Assembly (NCBI GenBank): GCA_016177805.1 | Contig: JACOUN010000054.1 | Span: 1 to 64,000 of the forward strand | DNA from: Rhodocyclales bacterium | GTDB lineage: Bacteria; Pseudomonadota; Gammaproteobacteria; Burkholderiales; Rhodocyclaceae | Direction of reading: 5' to 3' | Length of the DNA stretch: 64,000 nt | Shown here: in pieces, positions 46,819 through 56,147 of the stretch | Layout of the letters: each line of letters begins with the position of its first letter | Position numbering within the stretch: position 1 is the first letter of the stretch | The notes under the pieces: model-generated | Database searches by the model: none | What the model was told of the DNA's origin: nothing | What the model saw: the letters and a program-made list of their open reading frames with translations, nothing else | Made by a program: the position numbers and the translations under genes

Positions 46819-48615
46819 TCAGAACAGATCTTCGGACAGTTCCAGCGCACTCGCGGCGCCATTGCGCACGGTATGCGCCAATCCAGCCGCCTGTGACAAG
46901 ACATGCTCGGCATAGAAATGCGCGGTAATGATCTTGGCGCGGAAGAAATCCGCATCGGCGTGGCCCTCGTCCAGACGCTGCTGGGCGACCAGCGCCGCAC
47001 GCGCCATCTGCCACCCGCCGGCAACGATGCCGAACAGCTTCAGGAACGGCACCGAACCGACCGACGCCGCCTTGATGTCCGTCGGGTAGGTCGCCAGGAT
47101 GTAGGCTACCGCCGACTCCAGCGCATCCACCCCGGCACCCAGCGAATTCGCCTGAGCCGCGAACGCCTCGCCCTTGCGAACCTTCAGAGCATCCACCACC
47201 GCGCGCATCTCTGCGATCACAGCCTTGACCGTGACACCGTCTTCACGCGCGATCTTGCGTCCGATCAGGTCGTTCGCCTGGATCGCGGTGGTGCCTTCGT
47301 AGATCGTGGTGATGCGTGCATCACGCAGATGCTGTGCTGCCCCGGTCTCCTCGATGTAGCCCATGCCGCCATGCACCTGTACGCCGGTCGATGCGATCTC
47401 GATCGAATTCTCGGTGCTCCAGCCCTTTACCACCGGTATCAGCAGATCGACGAACGCCTGTTCGCGGGCGCGGACGACCGGGTCCGGATCATGATGGGCC
47501 TTGTCGGTTGCGGCGCCAACGACATACGCTAGCGCACGCATCGCCTCGGTCTGCGACTTCATCGACATCAGCATGCGGCGCACATCGGGGTGACGGATGA
47601 TGGCGACTTTTTCACCGCCGCGTACGCCGGCCTCGGTGCCCTGCACCCGGTCCTTCGCGTATCCGAGCGCGTGTTGATAGGCACGTTCGGACAATGCCAA
47701 GCCTTCCATGCCGACCGCGAAACGCGCTTCGTTCATCATGATGAACATGTACTCGAGACCACGGTTGGGCTCACCAACGAGCGTACCGATCGCACCGCCC
47801 TTGTCCCCCAGTGCGAGGACACAGGTCGGGCTCGCATGGATGCCCAGCTTGTGTTCGATCGACACGCAATGGACGTCGTTGCGCGCCCCCAGCGAGCCGT
47901 CCGGATTGACCAGAAACTTGGGTACCGCGAACAGCGATATTCCCTTGACCCCCTCCGGCGCATCGGGCAAACGTGCGAGCACAAGGTGCACGATGTTGTC
48001 GGTCAGATCATGCTCACCGTAGGTGATGAATATCTTCTGCCCGAAAATGCGGTAGGTGCCGTCACCCTGCGGCTCGGCGCGGGTACGCACCGCCGCGAGA
48101 TCGGAGCCGGCCTGCGGTTCGGTCAGGTTCATGGTGCCGGTCCACTGTCCGCTCACCATCTTCGGCAGATACATGCTCTTCTGCTCGGGCGTACCGCGAT
48201 ACATCAGCGATTCGATGGCGCCATTGGTCAGCATCGGGCACAACGAGAACGCCATGTTGGCCGACTTCCACATCTCCATGACGGCGGTCGACACGAGCTT
48301 GGGCAAGCCCTGGCCGCCGTACTCCGGATCACACGCAAGCGCGGTCCAGCCGGCCTCGGTGAACTGCTTGTACGCATCCTTCCAGCCACTGGCGGTAAGC
48401 ACCTCGCCGTGCGCCCAGCGCGCGCCTTCGCGGTCGCCCGGAATGTTCAGCGGAGCCAGCACGCCGCTGGCGAACTTGCTGGCTTCCTCAAGTATCGCCT
48501 CGACCAGATCGGGCGACACTTCGTCGTAACCTGGAAGCTGCTGGATATCCTCGAGACCGGCCAGTTCACGCAGGACGAACTGCATGTCCTGTATGGGTGC
48601 GGAATAGTTGCTCAT
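46819..48615 (-). CDS. Acyl-CoA dehydrogenase (long form with C-terminal AcdA-type domain)
   Basis: 598 residues, longer than classical acyl-CoA dehydrogenases (about 390) because of an extra C-terminal domain. It has MNLTEPQAGSDLAAVRTRAEPQ and FITYGEHDL in the FAD-binding middle, and IEETGAAQHLRDARITTIYEGTTAIQAND, where the glutamate of YEGT is the usual catalytic base. This type includes 3-methylmercaptopropionyl-CoA dehydrogenase DmdC and fatty acyl enzymes; the substrate is not fixed. The ATG at 48615 begins MSNYSAPIQDMQFVL. It feeds electrons to the neighbouring EtfAB. Confidence 0.94.
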   Translation of the reverse strand: MSNYSAPIQDMQFVLRELAGLEDIQQLPGYDEVSPDLVEAILEEASKFASGVLAPLNIPGDREGARWAHGEVLTASGWKDAYKQFTEAGWTALACDPEYGGQGLPKLVSTAVMEMWKSANMAFSLCPMLTNGAIESLMYRGTPEQKSMYLPKMVSGQWTGTMNLTEPQAGSDLAAVRTRAEPQGDGTYRIFGQKIFITYGEHDLTDNIVHLVLARLPDAPEGVKGISLFAVPKFLVNPDGSLGARNDVHCVSIEHKLGIHASPTCVLALGDKGGAIGTLVGEPNRGLEYMFIMMNEARFAVGMEGLALSERAYQHALGYAKDRVQGTEAGVRGGEKVAIIRHPDVRRMLMSMKSQTEAMRALAYVVGAATDKAHHDPDPVVRAREQAFVDLLIPVVKGWSTENSIEIASTGVQVHGGMGYIEETGAAQHLRDARITTIYEGTTAIQANDLIGRKIAREDGVTVKAVIAEMRAVVDALKVRKGEAFAAQANSLGAGVDALESAVAYILATYPTDIKAASVGSVPFLKLFGIVAGGWQMARAALVAQQRLDEGHADADFFRAKIITAHFYAEHVLSQAAGLAHTVRNGAASALELSEDLF

Positions 48616-48723
48616 CGTAAACTCACTCAAAAAACGGGCATGGAAACGCAAGCGCGCCAACCAACTCTGCGCCGCCGCCCCTGAACGGGCCGGCATTACG
48701 GAGCAGAGGTCGAAATATGTTGC

Positions 48724-49656
48724 TCAGCCCAGGGCTGCCGTCAGCTCAGGTATGGCTTCAAACAGGTCAGCCACCAGACCGTAGTCGGCCACCTGGAATA
48801 TCGGTGCTTCCGGATCCTTGTTGATCGCGACGATCACCTTGGAGTCCTTCATCCCCGCCAGATGCTGAATGGCACCGGAAATACCCACCGCGATGTAGAG
48901 CTGCGGGGCGACGATCTTGCCGGTTTGCCCAACCTGGTAGTCGTTCGGCACGAAACCGGCGTCCACCGCCGCGCGCGACGCACCCAGCGCCGCGCCGAGC
49001 TTGTCCGCGAGCGGTTCCAGCAGCTTGTGGTAATTCTCGCCGCTGCCCAGACCCCGCCCACCGGAGACGATGACTTTCGCCGCGCCCAGTTCCGGGCGCT
49101 CGGACTTGGTCAGCTCACGCGCGACAACTTTTGACAAGCCGAGATCGGCACCCGCGGCGAGTTGCTCGACCGAAGCGGAACCACCTTCACCGGCCGCCTC
49201 GAAGGCCGTAGTGCGCACCGTGATGACCTTGACGCTGTCGTTGCTCTTGACCGTCGCAAGGACGTTGCCGGCGTAGATCGGGCGCACGAAGGTGTCGTCG
49301 CTTTCAACCGCCACGATATCGCTGATCTGGGCCACATCCAGCAGCGCCGCCACGCGCGGCAGCGTGTTCTTGCCGAACGAAGTCGCCGGGGCAAGGATGT
49401 GGGTATAGCCATCGGCCTGGGCCACCACGAGTGCCGCGACGTTCTCGGCCGTCTGTTGTTCGTAGTGTGCCGCATCGGCGACCCTGACCTTGGCAACGCC
49501 GGCGATTTTGGCCGCCTGTTCCGCTGCGGCGCCACAACCGCTGCCGGCAACCAGCACATCGACTTCGGCTCCCAGCTTGACTGCGGCGGCAATCGTGTTG
49601 AGCGTCGCGGCCTTGATCGACTGGTGGTCGTGTTCAGCTATTACTAGAGTCCTCAT
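48724..49656 (-). CDS. etfA: Electron transfer flavoprotein subunit alpha
   Basis: 310 residues. The C-terminal FAD domain has [38 protein letters not shown] and the [30 protein letters not shown] signature pieces. Accepts electrons from acyl-CoA dehydrogenase and passes them to ETF-quinone oxidoreductase. The start is one base after the etfB stop. Confidence 0.97.
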   Translation of the reverse strand: MRTLVIAEHDHQSIKAATLNTIAAAVKLGAEVDVLVAGSGCGAAAEQAAKIAGVAKVRVADAAHYEQQTAENVAALVVAQADGYTHILAPATSFGKNTLPRVAALLDVAQISDIVAVESDDTFVRPIYAGNVLATVKSNDSVKVITVRTTAFEAAGEGGSASVEQLAAGADLGLSKVVARELTKSERPELGAAKVIVSGGRGLGSGENYHKLLEPLADKLGAALGASRAAVDAGFVPNDYQVGQTGKIVAPQLYIAVGISGAIQHLAGMKDSKVIVAINKDPEAPIFQVADYGLVADLFEAIPELTAALG

Positions 49657-49657
49657 C

Positions 49658-50407
49658 TCAGATCACCTTTGCTTCGTTCTTGAGTTTTTCCACCAACTGG
49701 GCCACATCGGGCACCCGCACCCCGGCGCTGCGCTTGGGTGGTTCGGCAACCTTGAGCGTGCTCAGGCGCGGCTTGACGTCGACGTCCAGATCTTCCGGCT
49801 TCACCGTTTCGAGCGGCTTCTTCTTGGCCTTCATGATGTTGGGTAGGGTCGCGTAACGCGGTTCGTTCAGACGCAGGTCGGTGGTCACCACGGCCGGCAG
49901 CGGCATCTCCAGGGTTTCCATGCCGCCATCGATCTCGCGCATCACGCTGGCCTTGCCATCGGCGAGCACCACTTTCGAGGCGAAGGTCGCTTGCGGCCAG
50001 CCCATCAGGGCGGCAAGCATCTGGCCGGTCTGGTTGGCGTCGTCGTCGATGGCCTGCTTGCCGCAGATCACGACTTGCGGCTGCTCCTTCCCGCACAGTG
50101 CCTTGAGCAGCTTGGCTACCGCCAGGGGCTGAAGTTCCTCGGCGGTTTCAACCAGGATGCCGCGATCGGCACCGATCGCCATGGCCGCACGCAAAGTCTC
50201 CTGACATTGCGCAACGCCGCACGACACCGCCACGACTTCGGTAGCAATGCCCGCTTCGCGCAGACGCACGGCCTCTTCCACGGCAATCTCGTCGAACGGA
50301 TTCATCGACATTTTGACGTTGGCCACATCAACCCCGCTGCCGTCGCTCTTGACGCGGACCTTGACGTTGTAATCGACCACGCGTTTGACCGGTACCAGTA
50401 TCTTCAA
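49658..50407 (-). CDS. etfB: Electron transfer flavoprotein subunit beta
   Basis: 249 residues from a TTG start at 50407 ([18 protein letters not shown]), which gives the exact family length and has AAAGGAG 8 bases upstream; the longer reading from 50443 adds 12 unrelated residues. The signature [19 protein letters not shown] is present, as is a later [20 protein letters not shown]. First gene of etfB-etfA-acyl-CoA dehydrogenase. Confidence 0.96.
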   Translation of the reverse strand: MKILVPVKRVVDYNVKVRVKSDGSGVDVANVKMSMNPFDEIAVEEAVRLREAGIATEVVAVSCGVAQCQETLRAAMAIGADRGILVETAEELQPLAVAKLLKALCGKEQPQVVICGKQAIDDDANQTGQMLAALMGWPQATFASKVVLADGKASVMREIDGGMETLEMPLPAVVTTDLRLNEPRYATLPNIMKAKKKPLETVKPEDLDVDVKPRLSTLKVAEPPKRSAGVRVPDVAQLVEKLKNEAKVI

Positions 50408-50510
50408 AGCTGCGCTCCTTTGATCGTGTTTGACGATTTCCATCGTAGTGAAGGCATTATGTCATCGAGGGCCGACGTTGGACACCTTGACCAAACGTGA
50501 AAAAAGTCGT

Positions 50511-50546
50511 CCCATACGTAACAGTATGGGTGCGTACGGTAGCGTA
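50511..50546. promoter_or_regulatory. Inverted repeats between etfB and the TetR gene
   Basis: CCCATAC-GTAACA-GTATGGG (50511-50530) has perfect 7-base arms, and TACG-GTAG-CGTA (50535-50546) lies directly beside it. A further CGTATGG occurs at 50571-50577. The divergent arrangement of etfB and a tetR gene makes these likely operator sites. Confidence 0.62.
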
Positions 50547-50574
50547 TGGTCCCTTGTTCGTCAATGCTTCACGT

Positions 50575-51210
50575 ATGGAATTCACCTTGAACAAACCCCG
50601 TATCCAGCTTGACCGCGATGCCTGGGTGCATGGCGCCATGGATGTGCTTGCCGAGGAAGGCATCGCCGGCCTGCGCGTCGAAGTGCTGGCCAAGCGGCTG
50701 AGCGTCACCAAGGGCAGCTTCTACTGGCACTTTGAAGACCGCCGCGACCTGCTGCTCGCGGTACTGCACGTGTGGAAGGAGGGGCGCATCCGCGACATCG
50801 TCAAGCAAACGCGGGCGCAGCCGGGCAAGGAGCTGGAGCAGATCTACCACGTCATCGACGTGTATAGCGCCGGGCGCAACCGGCGCGGCATGATGATAGA
50901 ACTGGCGGTGCGCGACTGGGCGCGGCGCGACGCCGAAACGGCCGCGATCGTGGCCGAGGTCGATGACAGCCGGTTGCGCTGCGCGCGCGAGCTGTTCCTC
51001 GCCTGCGGTGTGCCGTTCGACGAGGCTTCGAGCCGCTGCATGCTGCTCTATGCCTACGTGTTCGGAATTTCGCTGATGGTGTTCGACTCGTTCGACAGCG
51101 ATGTCGCACGGGTCAAACGGGACATCGCCGACCTGATTGCCCGCTCGCGCAGCATCGGTGCGGATATATCCTCCTCAAGCAGCGCATCGCAACAAACCGG
51201 GCAGCACTGA
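50575..51210 (+). CDS. TetR-family transcriptional regulator
   Basis: 211 residues. The HTH is RVEVLAKRLSVTKGSFYWHFEDRRDLL, typical of TetR. The ATG at 50575 (MEFTLNKPRIQLDRDAW) is preferred; in-frame codons before it lie in the operator-like repeats. It is divergent from etfBA-acyl-CoA dehydrogenase, so it probably controls fatty acid or acyl-CoA oxidation genes. Its 3' end overlaps the convergent tatD gene by 36 bases. Confidence 0.9.
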   Translation: MEFTLNKPRIQLDRDAWVHGAMDVLAEEGIAGLRVEVLAKRLSVTKGSFYWHFEDRRDLLLAVLHVWKEGRIRDIVKQTRAQPGKELEQIYHVIDVYSAGRNRRGMMIELAVRDWARRDAETAAIVAEVDDSRLRCARELFLACGVPFDEASSRCMLLYAYVFGISLMVFDSFDSDVARVKRDIADLIARSRSIGADISSSSSASQQTGQH

Positions 51211-51951
51211 TCGGGCGTTGTGCGTCGTCGCCTGGGCGATATCAGCCACTTCCGCACCGCGCAGATCAGCCAGTATCGTGCAGAAGCGTGCCAGATTCGC
51301 CAGCTCGTTGCGCCCGCCGTTGGCCCACGCTGGCGGAATGTCGGGTGCGTCGGTTTCGAGCACGATGGCTTCGAGCGGCAGGCTTGCCGCAAGTTTGCGT
51401 ATGCGCTGTGACCCGTCGAAAGTCATCGCGCCGCCAAACCCCAACTTGAACCCCATGCCGATGAAGACGTCCGCCTGCTGGCGGCTGCCATTGAAGGCGT
51501 GCGCGATCCCGCCGGGCACCTCGATGCGCCGCAGTTGTTTCAGTACCGCGTCAACCGCGCGGCGCACGTGCAGGATGACCGGCAGGCCGAAACGCTGCGC
51601 CAGTTTGAGCTGGGCCACGAAGTAGCGCTCCTGCAACGCGTGGTCCGCATCGGCGACGAAATGATCCAGCCCGATTTCGCCCACCGCAACGGGGTTTCGG
51701 CACGACAGCCAGTCTTCCAGTACCCCGAGATCTTCCGGGTAGGCATGCTGCACGTACAGGGGGTGGATGCCGTACGCCACGTGAATATCGGGCTGCACCG
51801 AGGCCAGTTGCGCGATCCCTTCAAAGCCGGCGACCTCCACACCGGGCACGACGAACTGCTTGACCCCGGCCTCGCGCGCAGCTTCCAGCACCGCATCGCG
51901 ATCCGTGTCGAAGTCAGCCGCGTCGATGTGACAGTGCGTGTCGATCAACAT
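51175..51951 (-). CDS. TatD-family metal-dependent hydrolase
   Basis: 258 residues, TIM-barrel hydrolase. Metal ligands: MLIDTHCHIDA, GEIGLD, ILHVRR, GIAHAFNGS and LETDAPDIPP. The last is the family signature. TatD proteins act as 3'-5' exonucleases or deoxyribonucleases. The ATG at 51951 begins directly with the metal-binding strand. It lies 15 bases after the enoyl-CoA hydratase homologue. Confidence 0.93.
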   Translation of the reverse strand: MLIDTHCHIDAADFDTDRDAVLEAAREAGVKQFVVPGVEVAGFEGIAQLASVQPDIHVAYGIHPLYVQHAYPEDLGVLEDWLSCRNPVAVGEIGLDHFVADADHALQERYFVAQLKLAQRFGLPVILHVRRAVDAVLKQLRRIEVPGGIAHAFNGSRQQADVFIGMGFKLGFGGAMTFDGSQRIRKLAASLPLEAIVLETDAPDIPPAWANGGRNELANLARFCTILADLRGAEVADIAQATTHNARSVLPGLLRCAA

Positions 51952-51965
51952 CACACCATTGCGGC

Positions 51966-52769
51966 TCAGCGCCCTTTCCACAGCGGCTGCGGCTTCTTCG
52001 CGACAAAGGCGTCGATGCCCTCCTTCGCGTCGTCAGCCATCATGTTGCACACCATGGTTTCGGAGGCTAGCTGGTAGGCGGCCTCCAGTCCCATTTCCAA
52101 CTGGCGATAGAACATCTGCTTGCCCGTGCGCACTGCCAGCGGTGATTTTGCGCAGATCGAAGCGGCCAGCCGCCCGACCTCCTCGTCGAGTTGATCGAGC
52201 GACACCACACGATTGATCAACCCGCGCCGCTGCGCTTCGGTGGCGTTGATGAAGTCCCCCGTGACCAGCATTTCGAACGCCGCCTTGCGCCCCACATTGC
52301 GCGACAAGGCCACGCCAGGGGTGGCGCAGAACAAGCCGACGTTGATGCCCGACACCGCGAACCGGGCGACATCGGCGGCCACCGCCAGATCGCAGGTCGA
52401 CACCAACTGGCACCCGGCCGCGGTCGCGATGCCGTGTACGCGCGCAATCACCGGCTGGGGCATTTCGGTCAGTCTGACCATGAAGCGGCTGCACTGGTTG
52501 AACATGGCCTGCTGAAACTGGCGCGCTTCATTGCCGCGCATTTCCTTGAGATCATGCCCGGCACAAAACGCCTTGCCGGCCCCCGCCAGCACCACCACGC
52601 GCACGCTGGTGTCGGCTGCGATCTGGTCTATCGCGGTCGTCAGCGCCTCCAGCATGGATGTGGATAGCGCGTTGAACTGGCCCGGACGGTTGAGCGTCAG
52701 CGTTGCAACGCCCGCTACGTCATGCCGGAGCAGCATCGGTTCATCGACTGTATCGGCTACTGCGCTCAT
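51966..52769 (-). CDS. Enoyl-CoA hydratase/isomerase family protein (ECHDC3-like)
   Basis: 267 residues of the crotonase fold. The oxyanion hole segments are FCAGHDLKEM and HGIATAAGCQLVSTCDLAVAA. In classical hydratases a catalytic glutamate follows the second glycine (GGGCE); here it is GCQ, as in ECHDC3-type proteins, so hydratase activity is doubtful. The ATG at 52769 follows AGGAGG. It lies between acyl-CoA synthetase and tatD on the same strand. Confidence 0.9.
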   Translation of the reverse strand: MSAVADTVDEPMLLRHDVAGVATLTLNRPGQFNALSTSMLEALTTAIDQIAADTSVRVVVLAGAGKAFCAGHDLKEMRGNEARQFQQAMFNQCSRFMVRLTEMPQPVIARVHGIATAAGCQLVSTCDLAVAADVARFAVSGINVGLFCATPGVALSRNVGRKAAFEMLVTGDFINATEAQRRGLINRVVSLDQLDEEVGRLAASICAKSPLAVRTGKQMFYRQLEMGLEAAYQLASETMVCNMMADDAKEGIDAFVAKKPQPLWKGR

Positions 52770-52872
52770 GTTTGCGGTCCTCCTGTCCTGATTGTCGGGA
52801 AGCGGGCCACCCGGATCAGGGCAGCCCGTCGAATACTCGGCGCGACGCATCATCGCGCATGACCCGCAGCGC

Positions 52873-54525
52873 CTACTCGATCGCGTCGGTAGCTCCCGCC
52901 TGCGCGCGCAGCACGAACTTCTGGATCTTGCCGGTCGAGGTCTTGGGCAGTGGCGCGAACACGATGCGCCTGGGCATCTTGAAGCCGGCCAGATGTTCTC
53001 TGCAATGGCCGAGCATGTCTTCAGCGGTAAGCGTAACGCCGTCCTTCAGTTCAATGTAGGCACACGGCGCCTCGCCCCACTTGGCGTCCGGCATCGCGAC
53101 CACCGCCACGGCCAGCACCGCCGGATGCTTGTAGATCGCATCCTCGACCTCGATGGACGAGATGTTCTCGCCCCCCGAGATGATGACGTCCTTGGAGCGG
53201 TCCTTGATCTTGACGTAGCCGTCCGCCTGCATGACCGCCAGATCACCGGTGTGGTACCACCCGCCACGAAACGCCTCCGCGCTCGCCTTTTCGTTCTTCA
53301 GATAGCCCTTCATCACGATGTTGCCGCGAAACATCACCTCGCCCATCGTCTGGTTGTCGCGCGGCACCGGCGTCATCGTGTCTGGATCCAGGACGGTCAT
53401 GCCTTCCTGGGTGTGGTAGCACACCCCCTGGCGCCCGTTCAGCGCCACCTGCTGCGCCAGCGGCAACTCGGCCCATTCGTCGTGCTTCGCGCATACCGCC
53501 GCCGGTCCATAGGTCTCGGTCAGTCCATACACATGGGTGATGTCGAAGCCGATTCTGGCCATGCCTTCTATCATCGACGCGGGGGGCGGCGCGGCCGCAA
53601 CCAGACCAAAGACCTTGTGCTCTATCCCGGCGCGCATTGCCTCAGGCGCGTTGGCGAGCATGGCGTGCACGATGGGCGCGCCGCAATAGTGGGTCACCCG
53701 GTGCTCGCGGATGGCGGCGAAGATCAGCGCCGGATCGACCTTGCGCAGGCAGACGTTGACGCCGGCGTTGGCCGCCATGGTCCACGCGAAACACCAGCCG
53801 TTGCAGTGGAACATCGGCAGCGTCCACAGGTACACCGCATGCGGCGGCATGCCCCATGACACGATGTTCGACAGCGCATTGAGATAGGCGCCACGGTGGT
53901 GATACACGACGCCCTTGGGGTTGCCGGTGGTGCCCGAGGTGTAATTGAGCGAGATCGCGTTCCACTCGTCGGCGGGGTGTTCAAATTCGAAATCGGGCTG
54001 CCCGCCGTCGAGGAATGCTTCGTATTCGACGCTGCCGATACGCTCGCCCGCGCCCAGGTATTCGCTGTCGTCGACATCGATGACCACCAGGCCCTGGCGT
54101 TGAGCGAGTTCGACCGCCGGTCCGACCGTGCGCGAAAACTCGCGGTCGGTGATCAGGACCCTGGCCTCGCCGTGGTTGAGGATGAAGGCAATGGTCTCGG
54201 CGTCGAGGCGGGTGTTGATCGTGTTGAGCACCGCACCGCACGCGGGCACGCCGAAATTGCACTCCAGCATCTCGGGCGTGTTGCTCAGCACCACCGCCAC
54301 CGTATCGTTGCGCCCCACCCCCAGTGTGCGCAGCGCCGATGCGAGACGGCGACTGCGCCGGGCGTATTCCTGCCATGTATAGCGGCGCGCGCCATGGATG
54401 ATCGCGATCCGGTCGGGATAGACGTAGGCGCTGCGATCAATGAAACTCAGCGGCGTGAGTGGAACGTAATTGGCCGGATTCTTGCCAAGTCCTGCATCGT
54501 AGGGTGACTGGCTCAGTGCGCTCAT
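52873..54525 (-). CDS. Acyl-CoA synthetase (AMP-forming)
   Basis: 550 residues of the ANL family. The P-loop is YTSGTTGNPKGVVYHHRG, motif A8 is GWYHTGDLAVMQADGYVKIKDR, and the C-terminal catalytic lysine is in LPKTSTGKIQKF. The group includes medium-chain fatty acid and 3-methylmercaptopropionate ligases; the substrate is not resolved. The start follows GAGGAGGAACG. It shares strand and close spacing with the hydratase homologue and lies 15 bases after the PqiC-like gene. Confidence 0.94.
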   Translation of the reverse strand: MSALSQSPYDAGLGKNPANYVPLTPLSFIDRSAYVYPDRIAIIHGARRYTWQEYARRSRRLASALRTLGVGRNDTVAVVLSNTPEMLECNFGVPACGAVLNTINTRLDAETIAFILNHGEARVLITDREFSRTVGPAVELAQRQGLVVIDVDDSEYLGAGERIGSVEYEAFLDGGQPDFEFEHPADEWNAISLNYTSGTTGNPKGVVYHHRGAYLNALSNIVSWGMPPHAVYLWTLPMFHCNGWCFAWTMAANAGVNVCLRKVDPALIFAAIREHRVTHYCGAPIVHAMLANAPEAMRAGIEHKVFGLVAAAPPPASMIEGMARIGFDITHVYGLTETYGPAAVCAKHDEWAELPLAQQVALNGRQGVCYHTQEGMTVLDPDTMTPVPRDNQTMGEVMFRGNIVMKGYLKNEKASAEAFRGGWYHTGDLAVMQADGYVKIKDRSKDVIISGGENISSIEVEDAIYKHPAVLAVAVVAMPDAKWGEAPCAYIELKDGVTLTAEDMLGHCREHLAGFKMPRRIVFAPLPKTSTGKIQKFVLRAQAGATDAIE

Positions 54526-54540
54526 CGTTCCTCCTCGGTA

Positions 54541-55188
54541 TTACCGCTGTGCCGACTCCGTACCCCGGCAGGCGCTGACCACGCGTGCATCACCGCTCAA
54601 GCCATCCATCCAGACTATAAGCTCATCGGCGAGACGATGCACCGCATCGCGGTGCGCCCGCACCCCGGTGCGCGCATCGGCACCGTCGGCGGCAACCTCG
54701 ACCGATATCACGTGGCGCGCCAACGGTCGGCCGTCGCGCGTCGCAAGCAACGCCACCCGCGTGCGCATGGCGGCCCGGCTGGCGGCGGGCGCATCGAAAA
54801 CCTGCACGAACTCGTCCAGCTCCACCCTCAACCGGCAGCGCGTTGCCTGGGCGCCATCTGTCGCCAGCCGGGAAGACAGGAAGCGTGTCAGCATTTCGCC
54901 GGGCGCGCCCGCCCAGCGACTGTCCGCGTAGGCTTCGCGGCTCGCGAGTCCGAGGTAGTCGCGCCGGTACTGCATCGACGAATTTGCCAACCACGATGGC
55001 GCACCGACTTCCACGGTCGCCGGCATCCACCCCGCCACCTTGCGCTGCGCGCCCCGCGGCACGCCAAGATCATAGACCGTCTGCGCGACCGGAGGTGGCG
55101 CCAGGGCCGTACATGCACATAGCGTGGTTGCGGCTGCGAGAAGCAGGCCGCGACGTATCCAGATCATCATTTCGTGTGTCATCGTCAT
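54541..55188 (-). CDS. PqiC-like auxiliary lipoprotein of an MCE/ABC lipid transporter
   Basis: 215 residues. Lipoprotein signal with cysteine in LLLAAATTLCAC. The mature part has VYDLGVP, YRRDYLGLASREAYADSRWAGAPGEML and the ABC-type transport auxiliary (DUF330/PqiC) pattern. It follows mlaD by 8 bases and is the outer-membrane-facing component of the adjacent lipid transport system. The first ATG (55188) was kept; internal ATGs at 55170 and 55167 are possible. Confidence 0.85.
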   Translation of the reverse strand: MTMTHEMMIWIRRGLLLAAATTLCACTALAPPPVAQTVYDLGVPRGAQRKVAGWMPATVEVGAPSWLANSSMQYRRDYLGLASREAYADSRWAGAPGEMLTRFLSSRLATDGAQATRCRLRVELDEFVQVFDAPAASRAAMRTRVALLATRDGRPLARHVISVEVAADGADARTGVRAHRDAVHRLADELIVWMDGLSGDARVVSACRGTESAQR

Positions 55189-55196
55189 TGAATGCG

Positions 55197-56147
55197 TCAG
55201 GGTCGCGCCGGATCATAGCCGGGCTCACCCGGCCCCGGCCGGCGTTCGCCCCGCCCGGTGATGAACACTTGGGGCGAGTTCTCCACTTCATTGATGAGGC
55301 GTCGCATCTGTGCGGACGTGCCGTCCAGTTCCTGCAACAAGCTGTTCAGTTGCGGCAGGGTGTTTTCCAGCAGCGCATCCCCGGCGTTGAAAGCAAGCCG
55401 GTCTACGGTCGCCATCAACTGCGTGGTGCGCGCCATCAGCGCCCGCATTTCGTCGACGGCAGGGCTGGCTTCGCCGCTGAGGCGTTCGATGTTCCCAAGA
55501 GCGGCAGACAATCTGGTCACATTTTCCGGACTGAACGCATTGCGCACCGCAGCCAGGGTTGCAGGCGCTTCGGTAAAGGTGTGATCCAGCCCAACCGCGG
55601 CGGATTCCAGCTTGACCAGCGTGGCATTGAAGCGCGCCAGATTCTGATCGTCAAAGAACGCCCCCATCCTATCGGTCAACTTGCCGAAGCGGCGCAAGGC
55701 ATCCATGGTCTGATCGGCGATCTGGTCCAGCGCCCCTGATTCCAGCGTCAGCCGCGGAAGACGACCATCGACGCCGAGCAGCGGCGTCGTATCGCCGCCA
55801 CGATCGTCAAGCTGGACGTAGGCCAGCCCGGTCACCCCCTGGTAGCCCAGCGTGGCGCGCGTACCTTGCGTCAGTGGCAATCCACCCTTGACCTCGATCG
55901 CCACGATGATATTGCGCCGGTCGGTCGGGTCGATCCGGATATCCGTGACCTTGCCCGCCGAGACCCCGCGATAGCGTACCTGCGCCTGTGAATTGAGCCC
56001 GGTAATGACCCCGGTCGACACCAGTTCATAACGATTGACCGCTTCGCGGTTACCGGAGAACCACCACACCGCGAACACGCAGGCGGCCCCGAGCAACAGG
56101 GTAAACAGTCCAGCCGCAAGCGCGTGGGCACGACTTTCCATCAGCAT
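55197..56147 (-). CDS. MlaD/MCE-family substrate-binding protein
   Basis: 316 residues. N-terminal anchor (ALAAGLFTLLLGAACVFAVWWF) and one MCE domain (VSTGVITGLNSQAQVRYRGVSAGKVTDIRID ... GYQGVTGLAYVQLDD), followed by a long helical tail. Transports phospholipids between membranes with the neighbouring ATPase and permease. The start overlaps the ATPase stop by 7 bases. Confidence 0.92.
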   Translation of the reverse strand: MLMESRAHALAAGLFTLLLGAACVFAVWWFSGNREAVNRYELVSTGVITGLNSQAQVRYRGVSAGKVTDIRIDPTDRRNIIVAIEVKGGLPLTQGTRATLGYQGVTGLAYVQLDDRGGDTTPLLGVDGRLPRLTLESGALDQIADQTMDALRRFGKLTDRMGAFFDDQNLARFNATLVKLESAAVGLDHTFTEAPATLAAVRNAFSPENVTRLSAALGNIERLSGEASPAVDEMRALMARTTQLMATVDRLAFNAGDALLENTLPQLNSLLQELDGTSAQMRRLINEVENSPQVFITGRGERRPGPGEPGYDPARP

